Assembly (NCBI GenBank): GCA_021372945.1
Contig: JAJFTK010000048.1
Coordinates: 1 to 64,000, forward strand
Source of the DNA: Planctomycetaceae bacterium
GTDB taxonomy: Bacteria; Planctomycetota; Phycisphaerae; Sedimentisphaerales; Anaerohalosphaeraceae
DNA length: 64,000 nt
Direction of reading: 5' to 3'
Program-made: the position numbers and the translations under genes
The notes under the pieces: generated by a model
What the model was told of the DNA's origin: nothing
What the model saw: the letters and a program-made list of their open reading frames with translations, nothing else
The model's database searches: none
Shown here: one piece after another, positions 34,975-44,038 of the stretch
How positions within the stretch are numbered: the first letter of the stretch is position 1
Layout: each line of letters starts with the position of its first letter

Positions 34975-36408
34975 ATGAAGGTCAGTTCAAAGGGCGCTGT
35001 TTGCGCATCGATTTTGCTCGCATTGGTTTTATCGCTTCCGGCGAAAGCGGCCGAAACAGACACGAATGGCATCGAAACCCTTCGCAAGACCAGCAAGGCG
35101 TTTTCGGGAGTAGCGAAAAAAGCGGTGCCCTCGGTCGTCGCCGTCCAGGTTCGCAGCAAGGTTCAGGGCCAATTCGGCTCCTCCGGGTCGCCCTTTGACG
35201 AAGACTTTTTCGAACGTTTCTTCGGACGGCGCTTCGGCGCCCCGCAGCAGCCCCGGCAGCCTCAGTGGCGCGAAGGCAACGCCTCGGGTTTCATTATCAG
35301 CGCCGATGGATATGTATTGACCAACCACCATGTTGTGGATGGCGCCGATGAGGTCAATCTAACGCTGAACGATGGCCGTAAGTATAACAAGGTCAAAGTG
35401 ATCGGCTCGGATGAGAAGGCGGACGTGGCGCTGCTGAAAATTGAAAATGTCCAGGACCTGCCCTTTGTGGAAATGGGCGATTCCGATTCGCTCGAGATCG
35501 GCGAGTGGGTGATCGCCATTGGCAATCCTTTCGGCCTGACGGAGACGCTGACGGTCGGCGTCGTCAGCGCGATGGGACGAAAGCTTGGCGGCGAGGACGT
35601 CTATCAGGATTTTATCCAGACGGACGCGGCGATCAACCCCGGCAACTCCGGCGGGCCGCTGCTGAACCTGGATGGGCAGGTCGTGGGCATCAACTCGGCG
35701 ATCGTCAGCGGCACCGGCGGCTACATGGGCATCGGGCTTGCCGTGCCGATCAACATGGCCAAGTCCGTCCAGTCGCAGCTTGCCTCCTCCGGCAAGGTCA
35801 GTCGCGGCTATCTGGGCATTTCCATGCAGGAGATTAAGCCGGAGATGGCGGAATTCTTCAAGCTCGAAAATAATCGCGGCGCGCTGATCAATGACGTCAG
35901 CCCCGATTCACCCGCAGATAAGGCCGGCCTGAAAAAAGACGATGTGATCACGCAGATCGGAAGCAAGAAGATCGAGGATGTGCAGGACGTCAAGAACATC
36001 GTCGGATTCTCTGCCCCCGGAACGACGCTGGAGATCACGGTCGTACGCAACGGCAAGGAAAAGGTCATCCAGGCCGAAGTCGGTGTGCTGGAAGACAGTG
36101 AGTTGGCCGGCACCTCAGACACGGGCAAAAAGCTTGGGCTCGAAGTGGCGACCGTTGACAAGGATATCGCTTCCGAGTACCGCGTCCGCGAAGGTGAAGG
36201 GGTCATGGTCACCGGCGTAGAACCCGGCAGCGACGCCGATTATGCCGGCATTCGGCAGGGCATGGTGATCCTGGCAGTGAATCGCCAGCCTATTAAAAGC
36301 GTCAGCGAGTTCAATGCCGCCCTCAAGGAAAGCGAGCAGTCCAAGAAGGCGCTTCTGCTGGTCAAGACCGGCCGCTACGCCCAATACATCGTCCTGCAGT
36401 TTGAATAA
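34975..36408 (+). CDS. HtrA/DegP-type periplasmic serine protease
   Basis: Envelope protease-chaperone that degrades misfolded exported proteins. The 477-residue precursor has a signal peptide ending near LPAKA. The trypsin-like domain (about 45-265) has catalytic His119 (TNHHVVDGA), Asp150 (KADVALLKI) and Ser225 (GNSGGPLL). Two PDZ domains follow (about 275-370 and 390-475), each with a GYLGI-like or DYAGIRQGMVI substrate loop. A Pro/Gln-rich LA loop (APQQPRQPQWR) precedes the His strand. Layout and length match DegP/DegQ; the exact paralogue cannot be told. A terminator follows directly. Confidence 0.94.
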   Translation: MKVSSKGAVCASILLALVLSLPAKAAETDTNGIETLRKTSKAFSGVAKKAVPSVVAVQVRSKVQGQFGSSGSPFDEDFFERFFGRRFGAPQQPRQPQWREGNASGFIISADGYVLTNHHVVDGADEVNLTLNDGRKYNKVKVIGSDEKADVALLKIENVQDLPFVEMGDSDSLEIGEWVIAIGNPFGLTETLTVGVVSAMGRKLGGEDVYQDFIQTDAAINPGNSGGPLLNLDGQVVGINSAIVSGTGGYMGIGLAVPINMAKSVQSQLASSGKVSRGYLGISMQEIKPEMAEFFKLENNRGALINDVSPDSPADKAGLKKDDVITQIGSKKIEDVQDVKNIVGFSAPGTTLEITVVRNGKEKVIQAEVGVLEDSELAGTSDTGKKLGLEVATVDKDIASEYRVREGEGVMVTGVEPGSDADYAGIRQGMVILAVNRQPIKSVSEFNAALKESEQSKKALLLVKTGRYAQYIVLQFE

Positions 36409-36426
36409 ACTAGTCGTTTACGAAAG

Positions 36427-36463
36427 AAGCCTCCGGTATCCTTTGGGCGCCGGGGGCTTTTTT
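36427..36463 (+). terminator. Rho-independent terminator after htrA
   Basis: AAGCCTCCGG (36427-36436) pairs with CCGGGGGCTT (36450-36459), one mismatch in ten, and the stem runs into T6 (36458-36463). It sits between the convergent htrA and dnaA genes. Confidence 0.75.
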
Positions 36464-36513
36464 ATTTTAAACCCTCATAGACAAAAGCCGGCATTTGACT
36501 GATTTACTGGAAG

Positions 36514-37842
36514 CTAATTCGACGATGCCAATTTTGTGATGTGGTGGGCAACCTGGTCAACACGGGTGCGGAATTGAGCGTCCTCTTTGTACATCTGCTC
36601 GATCTTACTGCAGGCGTGTACAACGGTGCTGTGGTCGCGTCCCCCGAGGTGTCCTCCGATTTCCTCGAGGCTGTGGCGGGTCAGGCTGCGGGCCAGATAC
36701 ATGCAGATCTGCCTGGGCAGCGTGATGCTCTGGCTGCGTTTCTTGCTCTGAATATCGGTGATCCGCACATCGAACATCTCGCTCACTGTGCGAACAATGT
36801 CGCTCATGGTAATGCTCTTTCCAACGGCGGTCTCCTGCACCCCCAGCGCCTGCCTGGCGGCCTCCAGCGTCAGCGGCTGGCCCGTCATTCGCGCGGTAGC
36901 ATAAATAATGGTCAAAGCGCCTTCCAGCTCGCGAATATTGGTTTTGATGTGTTCGGCGATCTGTTCGGCGACCCCTTCCGGCAGGTCCAGGCCGCGAAGC
37001 GCCGCTTTCTTCTTTACGATCGCGATCCGCGTCTCGTAACTGGGCGCATCCAGCCGTGTCACAAGGCCCCACTTAAATCGGCTGATCAGCCGCTCTTCCA
37101 GCGACGCCAGGTCCTGCGGCGCGCTGTCGGCGGTGAGGATGATCTGCCGCCGATTGTTGTAAAGCGCGTTGAACGTGTGGAAGAATTCTTCCTGGCTCTG
37201 TTCGCGCTGACGCAGGAACTGAACGTCATCAATGATCAGCATATCCACGGTTCGGTATTGGTTTTGAAAATCGAGCAGACTTCCCTTCTCCAGCGCGCTG
37301 ACAAAGCCGTTGACGAATTCCTCGCAGCTCAAGAACTGGATGCTGATGTTTGGATTCTGCCTGCGTGCCTCATGGCAGACCGCGTGCAGAAGATGCGTTT
37401 TTCCAAGTCCCACGTTGCCATACAGGAACAGCGGATTATAGATCACTCCCGGATTTTGACTGATGGCGATGCAGCTTGCGTGCGCCATCCGATTGCACGG
37501 ACCGACAACAAAATTGTCGAACGTATAATCGGGGTGGAGCCGCACGCGCTTGACGTTTTCTTCGGTGACAGCCGTTTGCATGGCCGGCCGGCTGCTGACG
37601 TCGATGAACTGGACCGTGATCAGGTGCCCCGTGACATTTTGTGCCGCCTGCGTGAAAACCGTCTGGCAGTGGTCCTGCAGAAACTCCGCGCACGATGAAT
37701 CCGGGCAGCCGATCTGCAGCAGGCCATGGTCGAAAGCCGCTATGTGCAAATCGTTAAACCATTTACGCGTATTGACAGGATCGACGACTTTCACGCGATC
37801 CAATATGTGTTCAAGAATCTCAACAGTATCCTGCGGGGACAC
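36514..37842 (-). CDS. dnaA: Chromosomal replication initiator DnaA
   Basis: AAA+ protein that binds DnaA boxes and melts the origin. The 442-residue protein has domain I (about 1-90), a short linker, and the AAA+ core: Walker A GNVGLGKT, Walker B MLIIDDVQFL, sensor LISRFKWGLVTRLD. The C-terminal DNA-binding domain carries the signature GGHLGGRDHSTVVHAC. Start GTG 37842 has AGAGG five bases upstream. The usual partners dnaN, recF and gyrB are absent: htrA lies convergently on one side and dtd upstream on the other. I found no cluster of TTATCCACA-like boxes nearby, so an origin here is not supported. Confidence 0.95.
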   Translation of the reverse strand: MSPQDTVEILEHILDRVKVVDPVNTRKWFNDLHIAAFDHGLLQIGCPDSSCAEFLQDHCQTVFTQAAQNVTGHLITVQFIDVSSRPAMQTAVTEENVKRVRLHPDYTFDNFVVGPCNRMAHASCIAISQNPGVIYNPLFLYGNVGLGKTHLLHAVCHEARRQNPNISIQFLSCEEFVNGFVSALEKGSLLDFQNQYRTVDMLIIDDVQFLRQREQSQEEFFHTFNALYNNRRQIILTADSAPQDLASLEERLISRFKWGLVTRLDAPSYETRIAIVKKKAALRGLDLPEGVAEQIAEHIKTNIRELEGALTIIYATARMTGQPLTLEAARQALGVQETAVGKSITMSDIVRTVSEMFDVRITDIQSKKRSQSITLPRQICMYLARSLTRHSLEEIGGHLGGRDHSTVVHACSKIEQMYKEDAQFRTRVDQVAHHITKLASSN

Positions 37843-38059
37843 AAGGACCTCTAAATCTCTTGGTTTCTTCCTTACTCTAACGCTTCAACTGCCGATGCGA
37901 ATCCGGGTTTCTGTATAACAAAAATCCGTATTGGCATTCTCTCTCAGGCAGGTCACACAATGTACTGCATCGCTTCGAGGAAGTCAAAGGATTTCATATT
38001 TCCTGCTGTTGGATCGATGTGGAAAGATCAAGGTGCAAAATCAACGGCAAAGTCTGATC

Positions 38060-38512
38060 TCACACGAGTGTTTGGCGGCTGTCGAGCAAAACAGTTACGG
38101 GTCCGTCGTTGAGGGCGTCGATATCCATGTGCGCGGCAAAGACACCCGTCTGCACCGCAAGTCCTTTTTGCTTCAAGGCTTCAATGGTTTTCTCATAAAG
38201 CGCTTGCGCCATATCCGGCGGCGCCGCCGCGGTAAAATCGGGCCGGCACCCCTTGCGGCAATCCGCATAGAGCGTAAACTGGCTGATGAGCAGGATGCCG
38301 CCATTGATGTCGTGAACGGAAAGGTTCATTTTGCCGCCTGCATCTTCGAAAACGCGCAAGTTGGCGATTTTATCGGCAAGAAAATCAATATCTTTTTGCG
38401 TGTCGTCTCGGCCGACGCCCAGAAACACCAGCAACCCCGTTTCGATCCGGCCCGTGAGTGTGCCTTCGACGCACACGCTCGCCCGCCCGACTCGTTGAAT
38501 GACCGCCCGCAT
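38060..38512 (-). CDS. dtd: D-aminoacyl-tRNA deacylase
   Basis: Hydrolyses D-aminoacyl-tRNAs (and mischarged Gly-tRNA-Ala), keeping D-residues out of protein. The 150-residue length is exact for the family. Signatures: [17 protein letters not shown] at the N terminus, the catalytic [15 protein letters not shown] (SQxTL), and the C-terminal cross-subunit element [12 protein letters not shown]. The active form is a homodimer. Start ATG 38512. The 217 bases between it and dnaA show no clear promoter or gene. Confidence 0.95.
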   Translation of the reverse strand: MRAVIQRVGRASVCVEGTLTGRIETGLLVFLGVGRDDTQKDIDFLADKIANLRVFEDAGGKMNLSVHDINGGILLISQFTLYADCRKGCRPDFTAAAPPDMAQALYEKTIEALKQKGLAVQTGVFAAHMDIDALNDGPVTVLLDSRQTLV

Positions 38513-38602
38513 ACCTGTCTCTCTGAAGAGTTATTGTTTGGGGGGATTGTAGCAAAACCGGAATATTTTGCAAATCTTTGAAACAGCGGCTTTTGTTGCG
38601 CA

Positions 38603-39193
38603 ATGTTATGTGTGATGATGGCAGGCTCAATGGAAAAAAGACAACTAAATGAATTGACGACCTCGGGTGACTCGAACGGCACGCATGCGGAAATGCTCGA
38701 AGCGATTTATAACCGCTATTACGACGGCATTTTTGCGTACTGTGTGCACCGGCTGTTCTGCAGGACGGCCGCCGAAGACGTGACCAGCCAGGTTTTTCTG
38801 AGTGCCGCCCGGGGGATTGACAGCTTCTCCGGCGACGGGCCTCAGGCGGCGGTCGGGTGGCTGTATCGGATCGCGACAAACCAGTGCAATGCCTACTTGA
38901 GAAAGAACCTGCGGCGGCGAAAGATCTTTGAAAAATTCCAACGCCAGCATTACACCGACCAGACTGCCGCCGAACCGTCGCCGGACTGGACGGCCGTTTA
39001 CGGCGCGATCTCGCAGCTTAAGCCCATCGAGCAGACCGTCATCACGCTGCGATTCTTCGAACATAAAGAGTTTGAACAGATTGCGGCCATCATCAACAAA
39101 CGGCAACCAACGGTGCGGGTCATCCTGCACCGAGGACTAAAAAAACTACGCAAACTGCTGAATTCCGCCGCGTGCGGTTTTGATAGAGGATAA
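38603..39193 (+). CDS. ECF-type RNA polymerase sigma factor
   Basis: A 196-residue (or 187 from ATG 38630) extracytoplasmic-function sigma factor. Region 2 (about 30-100) includes YYDGIFAYCVHRLFCRTAAEDVTSQVF and WLYRIATNQCNAYLRK. Region 4 (about 130-185) includes LKPIEQTVITLRFFEHKEFEQIAAI and the helix-turn-helix RQPTVRVILHRGLKKLRKLL. No start has a strong ribosome binding site. The next gene, five bases downstream, encodes a membrane-anchored partner that is probably its anti-sigma factor. The stimulus and regulon are unknown. Confidence 0.9.
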   Translation: MLCVMMAGSMEKRQLNELTTSGDSNGTHAEMLEAIYNRYYDGIFAYCVHRLFCRTAAEDVTSQVFLSAARGIDSFSGDGPQAAVGWLYRIATNQCNAYLRKNLRRRKIFEKFQRQHYTDQTAAEPSPDWTAVYGAISQLKPIEQTVITLRFFEHKEFEQIAAIINKRQPTVRVILHRGLKKLRKLLNSAACGFDRG

Positions 39194-39198
39194 AGGCC

Positions 39199-40407
39199 AT
39201 GCATGATTTTGAAAAACAATTTGAGCAGATTGCATCAGGTCTTAAGACTGATGACCGGCCCAGCGCCGAGCACAAGGATGCCCTGCGCCAACAAATGCTC
39301 GCCGCCTGTCAAGACACCTCATCAAAACCCGCGCGCCGCATTTGGCCCGTCTCGAGCAAGATCACGAAATCCAACATTACCAAAACCGCCGCCGCCATGA
39401 TTATTGTTGCGGTACTAACCGGCATCTATCAACTCACTGGCTCAATGGATGGCGCAAGCAAGGCGTATGCCGCCGCATTCGACAGCATTCGACAGGCACG
39501 AACTTTTTCATGCAGAGAGATTGCGGAAATCAAACGGGAAGGAGTCGGAAGATGTATCTTGGAGCAGGAATGGAGTTTCAAGGAGCCTGATTTAGAGCGG
39601 CATGAATACATTCGAGGCGTCGCCGATCAATTCATTGGCGAAGTAACGATTACAGATTACGGCAAACGCCAGAAACTAAGACTTAATGCGGTTGCAAAAA
39701 CCGCTATCTTTTTTGATAAGATCGCCAGTTTTGACGTTGATCCGCAAACAGGAAAAGTAAGACTGACGCAACTTGACACCAGCATTCGTGAAGACTTGCT
39801 GCAGATGCGCATTCAGGCGGTCAAAGACCTCGGCGAGGTTGAGGTTGACGGTCGAACGCTCCGCATGCTTCAAGCCCAAAAGGGTGATCGGGTCACCACC
39901 GTCTATGTTGACCCGCAATCCGGCCTGCCGGTTGAAATAGAAATCAAATGGCTCGAGCAAGAACGTAGCCCGGTGTTGTACACGGCGATTCGAATCGATG
40001 AACCTCTGGACGACAGTCTTTTCAGCCTGGAGCCGCCTGAGGGCTACACACTGGAGCGATCTATTTACGACTGGCCCATCTCCAAGAAGAAACTATCTGC
40101 GAAGATGATGTACCTTTGTACTGTCATCCGAACAAAGAATGGGCAATTTCCGGAAACCCTCGAAGGCCCTGAGAGCGTAGGTGTTTCAAATGAAATACTT
40201 CAGGTTCTGTTGTCGGCGCCGGACGAGGAAAATGGACCGCCTGTGATTCAGTACCGCCAGCCGCGTCCAGGCAGAGAATGGGGCACGGAAGTTATCACGT
40301 ACGAAGTGCATGATGCGTGGCCCGAGGACGGGATCGTCGTCGGGTTTGCTGACGGTCATTGTGAGTGGGTCAAAGATCAACAGGCGTTCGAGAAGCTGCT
40401 GCAATAG
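39199..40407 (+). CDS. Single-span protein, probable anti-sigma partner
   Basis: Not a recognised named protein. A cytoplasmic N terminus of about 60 residues (DFEKQFEQIASGLKTDDRPS ... ALRQQMLAAC, a pattern seen in anti-sigma N termini) precedes one membrane helix at about 62-80. An external domain (about 90-300) follows, with beta-rich LolA/RseB-like spacing (TVYVDPQSGLPVEIEIKW, DDSLFSLEPPEGY). The last 90 residues end in GIVVGFADGHCEWV, a tail I associate with planctomycete surface and pseudopilin-like proteins. A good AAAGG precedes the ATG and the ECF sigma stop is five bases upstream, so cotranscription is near certain. Sigma inhibition is inferred from position and topology. Confidence 0.8.
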   Translation: MHDFEKQFEQIASGLKTDDRPSAEHKDALRQQMLAACQDTSSKPARRIWPVSSKITKSNITKTAAAMIIVAVLTGIYQLTGSMDGASKAYAAAFDSIRQARTFSCREIAEIKREGVGRCILEQEWSFKEPDLERHEYIRGVADQFIGEVTITDYGKRQKLRLNAVAKTAIFFDKIASFDVDPQTGKVRLTQLDTSIREDLLQMRIQAVKDLGEVEVDGRTLRMLQAQKGDRVTTVYVDPQSGLPVEIEIKWLEQERSPVLYTAIRIDEPLDDSLFSLEPPEGYTLERSIYDWPISKKKLSAKMMYLCTVIRTKNGQFPETLEGPESVGVSNEILQVLLSAPDEENGPPVIQYRQPRPGREWGTEVITYEVHDAWPEDGIVVGFADGHCEWVKDQQAFEKLLQ

Positions 40408-40441
40408 TCGGGGGTATTTGGTATTTGATCTCATTGGGCTT

Positions 40442-40467
40442 AGGGGCAGGCACGGGGGCCTGCCCCT
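40442..40467. repeat. Palindromic repeat between convergent genes
   Basis: Perfect 10-bp arms AGGGGCAGGC (40442-40451) and GCCTGCCCCT (40458-40467) with a six-base loop. It matches a type of GC-rich dispersed palindrome common in environmental bacteria. It can act as a bidirectional terminator for the two convergent genes beside it. Confidence 0.6.
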
Positions 40468-40485
40468 ACGTACGCCTCAGGATTA

Positions 40486-40983
40486 TTAATTTGGTTCCGT
40501 GTTGAATCGCTGCTGGTAGCTTAACGGAACAATCAGGACGGCGCAGTCTGCTTTACGGGTGATTTTTTCGGTGACGTTGCCGAAGAGATGTTTTTGCAGA
40601 TTGCTGCGGCCCTGGCGGCCCATGACGATCAGGTCGATCTTTTTTTCATTGGCAAATGCCAGGATCTCTTCCCAATCTTTGCCCACCCGGTACTCGATCT
40701 TTAGCTGTACGCCCGCCGGCAGTTTTGAAAGATACGCCTGCGCAATATGTTCATCAATATCGCGTTTGGCTTTGTTGTCCACGTCTTCCACTTCATAGAC
40801 GTATGTCTTCCAGAACTGCGCAGCCGCTTCCGGCACCACGTGCAAAAGGTACAGCTCGCACCCGGGGCGGCGCTGCGCGGCATCGACGGCAAAGTCGAAC
40901 GCAAAATCCGAGTTCCTGGAAAGATCCGTGCAGAATAGAATTTTCTGATATACGCTGGCGGGCCATGTCGGATCAGTATTCAT
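40486..40983 (-). CDS. Universal stress protein, TRAP-associated
   Basis: A 165-residue UspA-fold protein: ILFCTDLSRNSDFAFDFAVDAA, CELYLLHVVPE, KIDLIVMGRQGRSNLQ and CAVLIVPLSY. The nucleotide-binding signature G-x2-G-x9-G is intact (GRQG ... FGN), with Asn in place of the usual Ser/Thr, so ATP binding is likely. I chose ATG 40983, preceded by GAGGA; a TTG at 41004 is in frame. It follows dctM by 28 bases as the last gene of the TRAP operon, the arrangement known for TeaD of Halomonas, which modulates the TeaABC ectoine transporter. Confidence 0.92.
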   Translation of the reverse strand: MNTDPTWPASVYQKILFCTDLSRNSDFAFDFAVDAAQRRPGCELYLLHVVPEAAAQFWKTYVYEVEDVDNKAKRDIDEHIAQAYLSKLPAGVQLKIEYRVGKDWEEILAFANEKKIDLIVMGRQGRSNLQKHLFGNVTEKITRKADCAVLIVPLSYQQRFNTEPN

Positions 40984-41011
40984 GCTTTCCTCGCAGTCAA
41001 CCAAAGGCTTC

Positions 41012-42316
41012 TCAGCGCGACAGGTTGGGAAGCCACAGGCACAATTGTGGAAACATCGTGATCAGGATGGCCGCAATGACCATCATATACAGGTAAGGCA
41101 TCGCGCCCTTGAATACCGTTTGAAGCGGGACATCCCGCTCGATGCCGCTGACGACGTACACGCAGACGCCCACCGGCGGCGTGATCACGCCCATCTGCGT
41201 GACCAGCACGATCATTACGCCGAACCAGATCGGATGGTACCCAAGCTCCACGACCACAGGGTAGAAGATCGGCACCGTCAGCAGCACCAAAGCCAGGGCA
41301 TCGACAAAGCAGCCGGCAAAAAGATAGAACACAATGATCAATCCGATCACGCACCAGCCCGGGATGGCCAGTCCTGACAGCCATCCGGCCAATTGAAACG
41401 GCAGTCGGGTGATCGCCAAAAAATTGCCGAAGATCGCCGCTCCGGCGACGATTACCATCACCATGCAGGACGTGCGCATGGTTTCGCGCAGGCTTTGCGC
41501 AAATGTCTTCCAGGTCAGTTTTCGTTGTACCACCGTGATGACCACTGTTCCGGCCGCCCCAATGGCCGCCGCCTCATTGGCGCTAAACCAGCCGGCGAAC
41601 ATGCCGCCCATCACCAGGGCAAACAAGATCAGCGTCTCGGACACGCCCAGCAGCGATCGCAGCTTCATCGCCAGGGTGTTTTTTGGAGCCGCCGGCGCCA
41701 GTTGGGGCCGGCGCTTGCATTGCCAGTAGATCGTCAGGCAGAACAAAAAGACCGTCATAATCCCCGGAATGATGCCGGAAATAAACAGCTTGCCAATCGA
41801 TTGCTCCGTCAGGATCGCATAAACAATGAATACAACGCTGGGCGGGATCATCATCCCCAGGGTGCCTCCGGCGGCCACGACCCCCGTTCCCAACTGCATG
41901 TCATAACCATACCGCTTCATCTCAGGAAGCGCCACTGATGCCATTGTCGCGGTCGTCGCCGGGCCCGACCCGCAAATCGCGCCAAATGCCGCGCACGCTC
42001 CAACCGTTGCCATCGCCAGTCCGCCCGGCAACCCGCCCAGCCAGTTGTACGCCGCCGAGAACAGCCGCCGGCTGATGCCGCCGTGAAAGGCGAGCTGGCC
42101 CATCAGCACAAATAGCGGGATGACCGTCAAGTTGTAATTACTGAAAATGTCAAACAGGTTCATCGACATCATATTCAGCGCCGGCTGCCAGTCCCCGAGT
42201 ACCCAGGCGAACCCGACGACCCCCACGACGGCCATAGAAAACGCCACCGGCAGGCTCGTACACAGCAACACCACCAACAGAATGCATCCGGCAATCCCTT
42301 TTTGCTCGGGACTCAT
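41012..42316 (-). CDS. dctM: TRAP transporter large permease DctM
   Basis: Forms the ion-coupled translocation channel of a tripartite periplasmic transporter. The 434-residue protein has about twelve membrane helices. Family motifs include LFVLMGQLAFHGGISRRLF, GAICGSGPATTATMASVALPEMKRYGY, AAGGTLGMMIPPSVVFIVYAI and GVITPPVGVCVYVVSGI. Its ATG overlaps the dctQ stop (ATGA, 42313-42316). The substrate is unknown; family members import organic acids, ectoine, sugar acids or sialic acid. Confidence 0.95.
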   Translation of the reverse strand: MSPEQKGIAGCILLVVLLCTSLPVAFSMAVVGVVGFAWVLGDWQPALNMMSMNLFDIFSNYNLTVIPLFVLMGQLAFHGGISRRLFSAAYNWLGGLPGGLAMATVGACAAFGAICGSGPATTATMASVALPEMKRYGYDMQLGTGVVAAGGTLGMMIPPSVVFIVYAILTEQSIGKLFISGIIPGIMTVFLFCLTIYWQCKRRPQLAPAAPKNTLAMKLRSLLGVSETLILFALVMGGMFAGWFSANEAAAIGAAGTVVITVVQRKLTWKTFAQSLRETMRTSCMVMVIVAGAAIFGNFLAITRLPFQLAGWLSGLAIPGWCVIGLIIVFYLFAGCFVDALALVLLTVPIFYPVVVELGYHPIWFGVMIVLVTQMGVITPPVGVCVYVVSGIERDVPLQTVFKGAMPYLYMMVIAAILITMFPQLCLWLPNLSR

Positions 42317-42828
42317 GGTTTGATCAACTCCTCATCAGGATAGGCGATATGCTCCAAAACAACCAGAACCGTCGCTGCACAGCATAGCGCGATGATGTAA
42401 GGAACCCAGAACAGCGGCCATCGAAGGGTGACCATGGACTGGTTCTTCAGAAACATCGCATTGCCGTAAATGATGCTCTGCCAGGCGAAGAGCGCGAACA
42501 GCACGGCAATGACCGAATGAACAAGCACGTTCCCGATCCGCCGGCCGCGGCGCGAAAGCTTGAGAAACAGAAATTCGATCGCCACGTGCCCCTTGAGACT
42601 TGTCGTATAGGGAAGCGAAGCGGCCAGCGTGATCGCCGCAAACACGCTCACCAGGTCATTGGCGCCCCGAACAGGCGATTTAAAAAGCGTACGGCTGACG
42701 ACATCATAGGTCGTTAGCCCCATCATCCCGACAATCCCCGCCGCCGACAAGAATACCAATCCGATAACCAGCGCGCGCAAGAACCGCTTGTAGATCATTC
42801 GCAGCGAATGATTGGCCGCATCCGCCAT
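42313..42828 (-). CDS. dctQ: TRAP transporter small permease DctQ
   Basis: A 171-residue protein with four membrane helices, pairing with DctM. Typical features are FLSAAGIVGMMGLTTYDVVSR in the first span and FKSPVRGANDLVSVFAAITLAASLPYTTSLKGHVAIEF in the second, where the GANDL acidic pair is conserved. It lies two bases after dctP and overlaps dctM by four, so the three are translationally coupled. Confidence 0.93.
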   Translation of the reverse strand: MADAANHSLRMIYKRFLRALVIGLVFLSAAGIVGMMGLTTYDVVSRTLFKSPVRGANDLVSVFAAITLAASLPYTTSLKGHVAIEFLFLKLSRRGRRIGNVLVHSVIAVLFALFAWQSIIYGNAMFLKNQSMVTLRWPLFWVPYIIALCCAATVLVVLEHIAYPDEELIKP

Positions 42829-42830
42829 GG

Positions 42831-43928
42831 CTACTGTCCCGCCTGCGCAGCCGGCTTGGCGCTTTTCGCGACGGCATCCTGCAGATCCTTCAGGAACGCG
42901 TCGCCCGGCAGATTCTTCGCGTTTGCCGCTTTAACGAAACTATCCAGCACCGGCTCTACGGCTTTCTTCCATTTGGGCTGTTCTTCGGCTGACAATGGAA
43001 TGATCTGACGCGGCGGGTTCAGCGAAGCGATAAAGTCGCGGCCTTCCTGGTCCGCCTGGTCCCACGCCTGGCCGTGCTTGGCGATCCATTCCTGGCTGAC
43101 GTCCGTGAACACCTTCTGGATATCCGCCGGCAGCGCGTCCCATTTTGCTTTATTCATGACAACGAACATAGCGGTCGTATAACCGATGCACGTGGAATCC
43201 GTGACGTGCGAGATGACCTCGCCCTGCTTCCATCCCTTGAGCGTCTCGATCGGGCAAAGCGTCGCATCGACCACGCCCTTGGCCAGGGCCTCATACGTTT
43301 CAGGCTGGCTCATTCCTACGGGGGCTCCGCCAAGGCACTCGACGATCTTCGTTGACAGACCCGTCGTCCGCACCTTTAAGCCCTTGAGATATTCAAGCTT
43401 TTCAACTTTCTTTTTGGATGCCAGCAAGCCCGGCCCATGCGCGTGAACATACAGCGTGTGCACATTGGCAATCTCGGCAGGTTTATATTTATCAATTATG
43501 TCATTGGCGATCTGCGTGGCCGCCGTCCCCGTCGGGTATCCCAGCGGCAGGTCCAGCCCTTCCAGCAGCGGAAACGATCCGGGTGTATAGGCAAAACAGC
43601 TCATGCCGATGTCTGATACGCCGTTGACGACGCCTTCATAGACCTGCGGGGCCTTGGTCAGCGTGCCGCCCGGGTAAAGCGTGATCTCAACCTTGCCGTT
43701 GGTACGCTTCTGGATTTCCTGCGCCCAGCTTTCCGCCATCTTGCACTGAACGTGTGTGGGCGGGAAGAAAATACTGTAGCTTAATCTGACGACCTTTTGT
43801 TGCGCGGGGGCCTGAGCGGTCGAAGAGGACTCGCCGCCAGTCGGCGCCGCAGGCTCCGTTTTTTTGCTGCATCCAAAGAAGCACAAAGCAATTGATGAAA
43901 TCACAACCAGTGCGATCGATCGTTTCAT
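42831..43928 (-). CDS. dctP: TRAP transporter solute-binding lipoprotein DctP
   Basis: Binds the substrate outside the inner membrane and delivers it to DctQM. The 365-residue precursor has a lipoprotein signal with lipobox LCFFGC, so it is membrane-anchored rather than free. The DctP fold is clear: [76 protein letters not shown] (containing the carboxylate-binding Arg) and [21 protein letters not shown]. These suggest an acidic ligand, but identity is not determinable. An AGGAGG lies nine bases before ATG 43928. First gene of dctPQM-usp. Confidence 0.95.
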   Translation of the reverse strand: MKRSIALVVISSIALCFFGCSKKTEPAAPTGGESSSTAQAPAQQKVVRLSYSIFFPPTHVQCKMAESWAQEIQKRTNGKVEITLYPGGTLTKAPQVYEGVVNGVSDIGMSCFAYTPGSFPLLEGLDLPLGYPTGTAATQIANDIIDKYKPAEIANVHTLYVHAHGPGLLASKKKVEKLEYLKGLKVRTTGLSTKIVECLGGAPVGMSQPETYEALAKGVVDATLCPIETLKGWKQGEVISHVTDSTCIGYTTAMFVVMNKAKWDALPADIQKVFTDVSQEWIAKHGQAWDQADQEGRDFIASLNPPRQIIPLSAEEQPKWKKAVEPVLDSFVKAANAKNLPGDAFLKDLQDAVAKSAKPAAQAGQ

Positions 43929-44038
43929 AATATTTGCCTCCTGTAAAAAGTGAAAAGTGTCCGCGTTCTCCAGTCAATATATGCTAATTGCGCAGATACC
44001 TTGATGCAAGGACTAAATTAGACAGGTTCCGAAAAACT

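Noticed and set aside
37843..38059. Replication origin next to dnaA
   Set aside because: No cluster of DnaA-box-like sequences or AT-rich 13-mers in the spacer.
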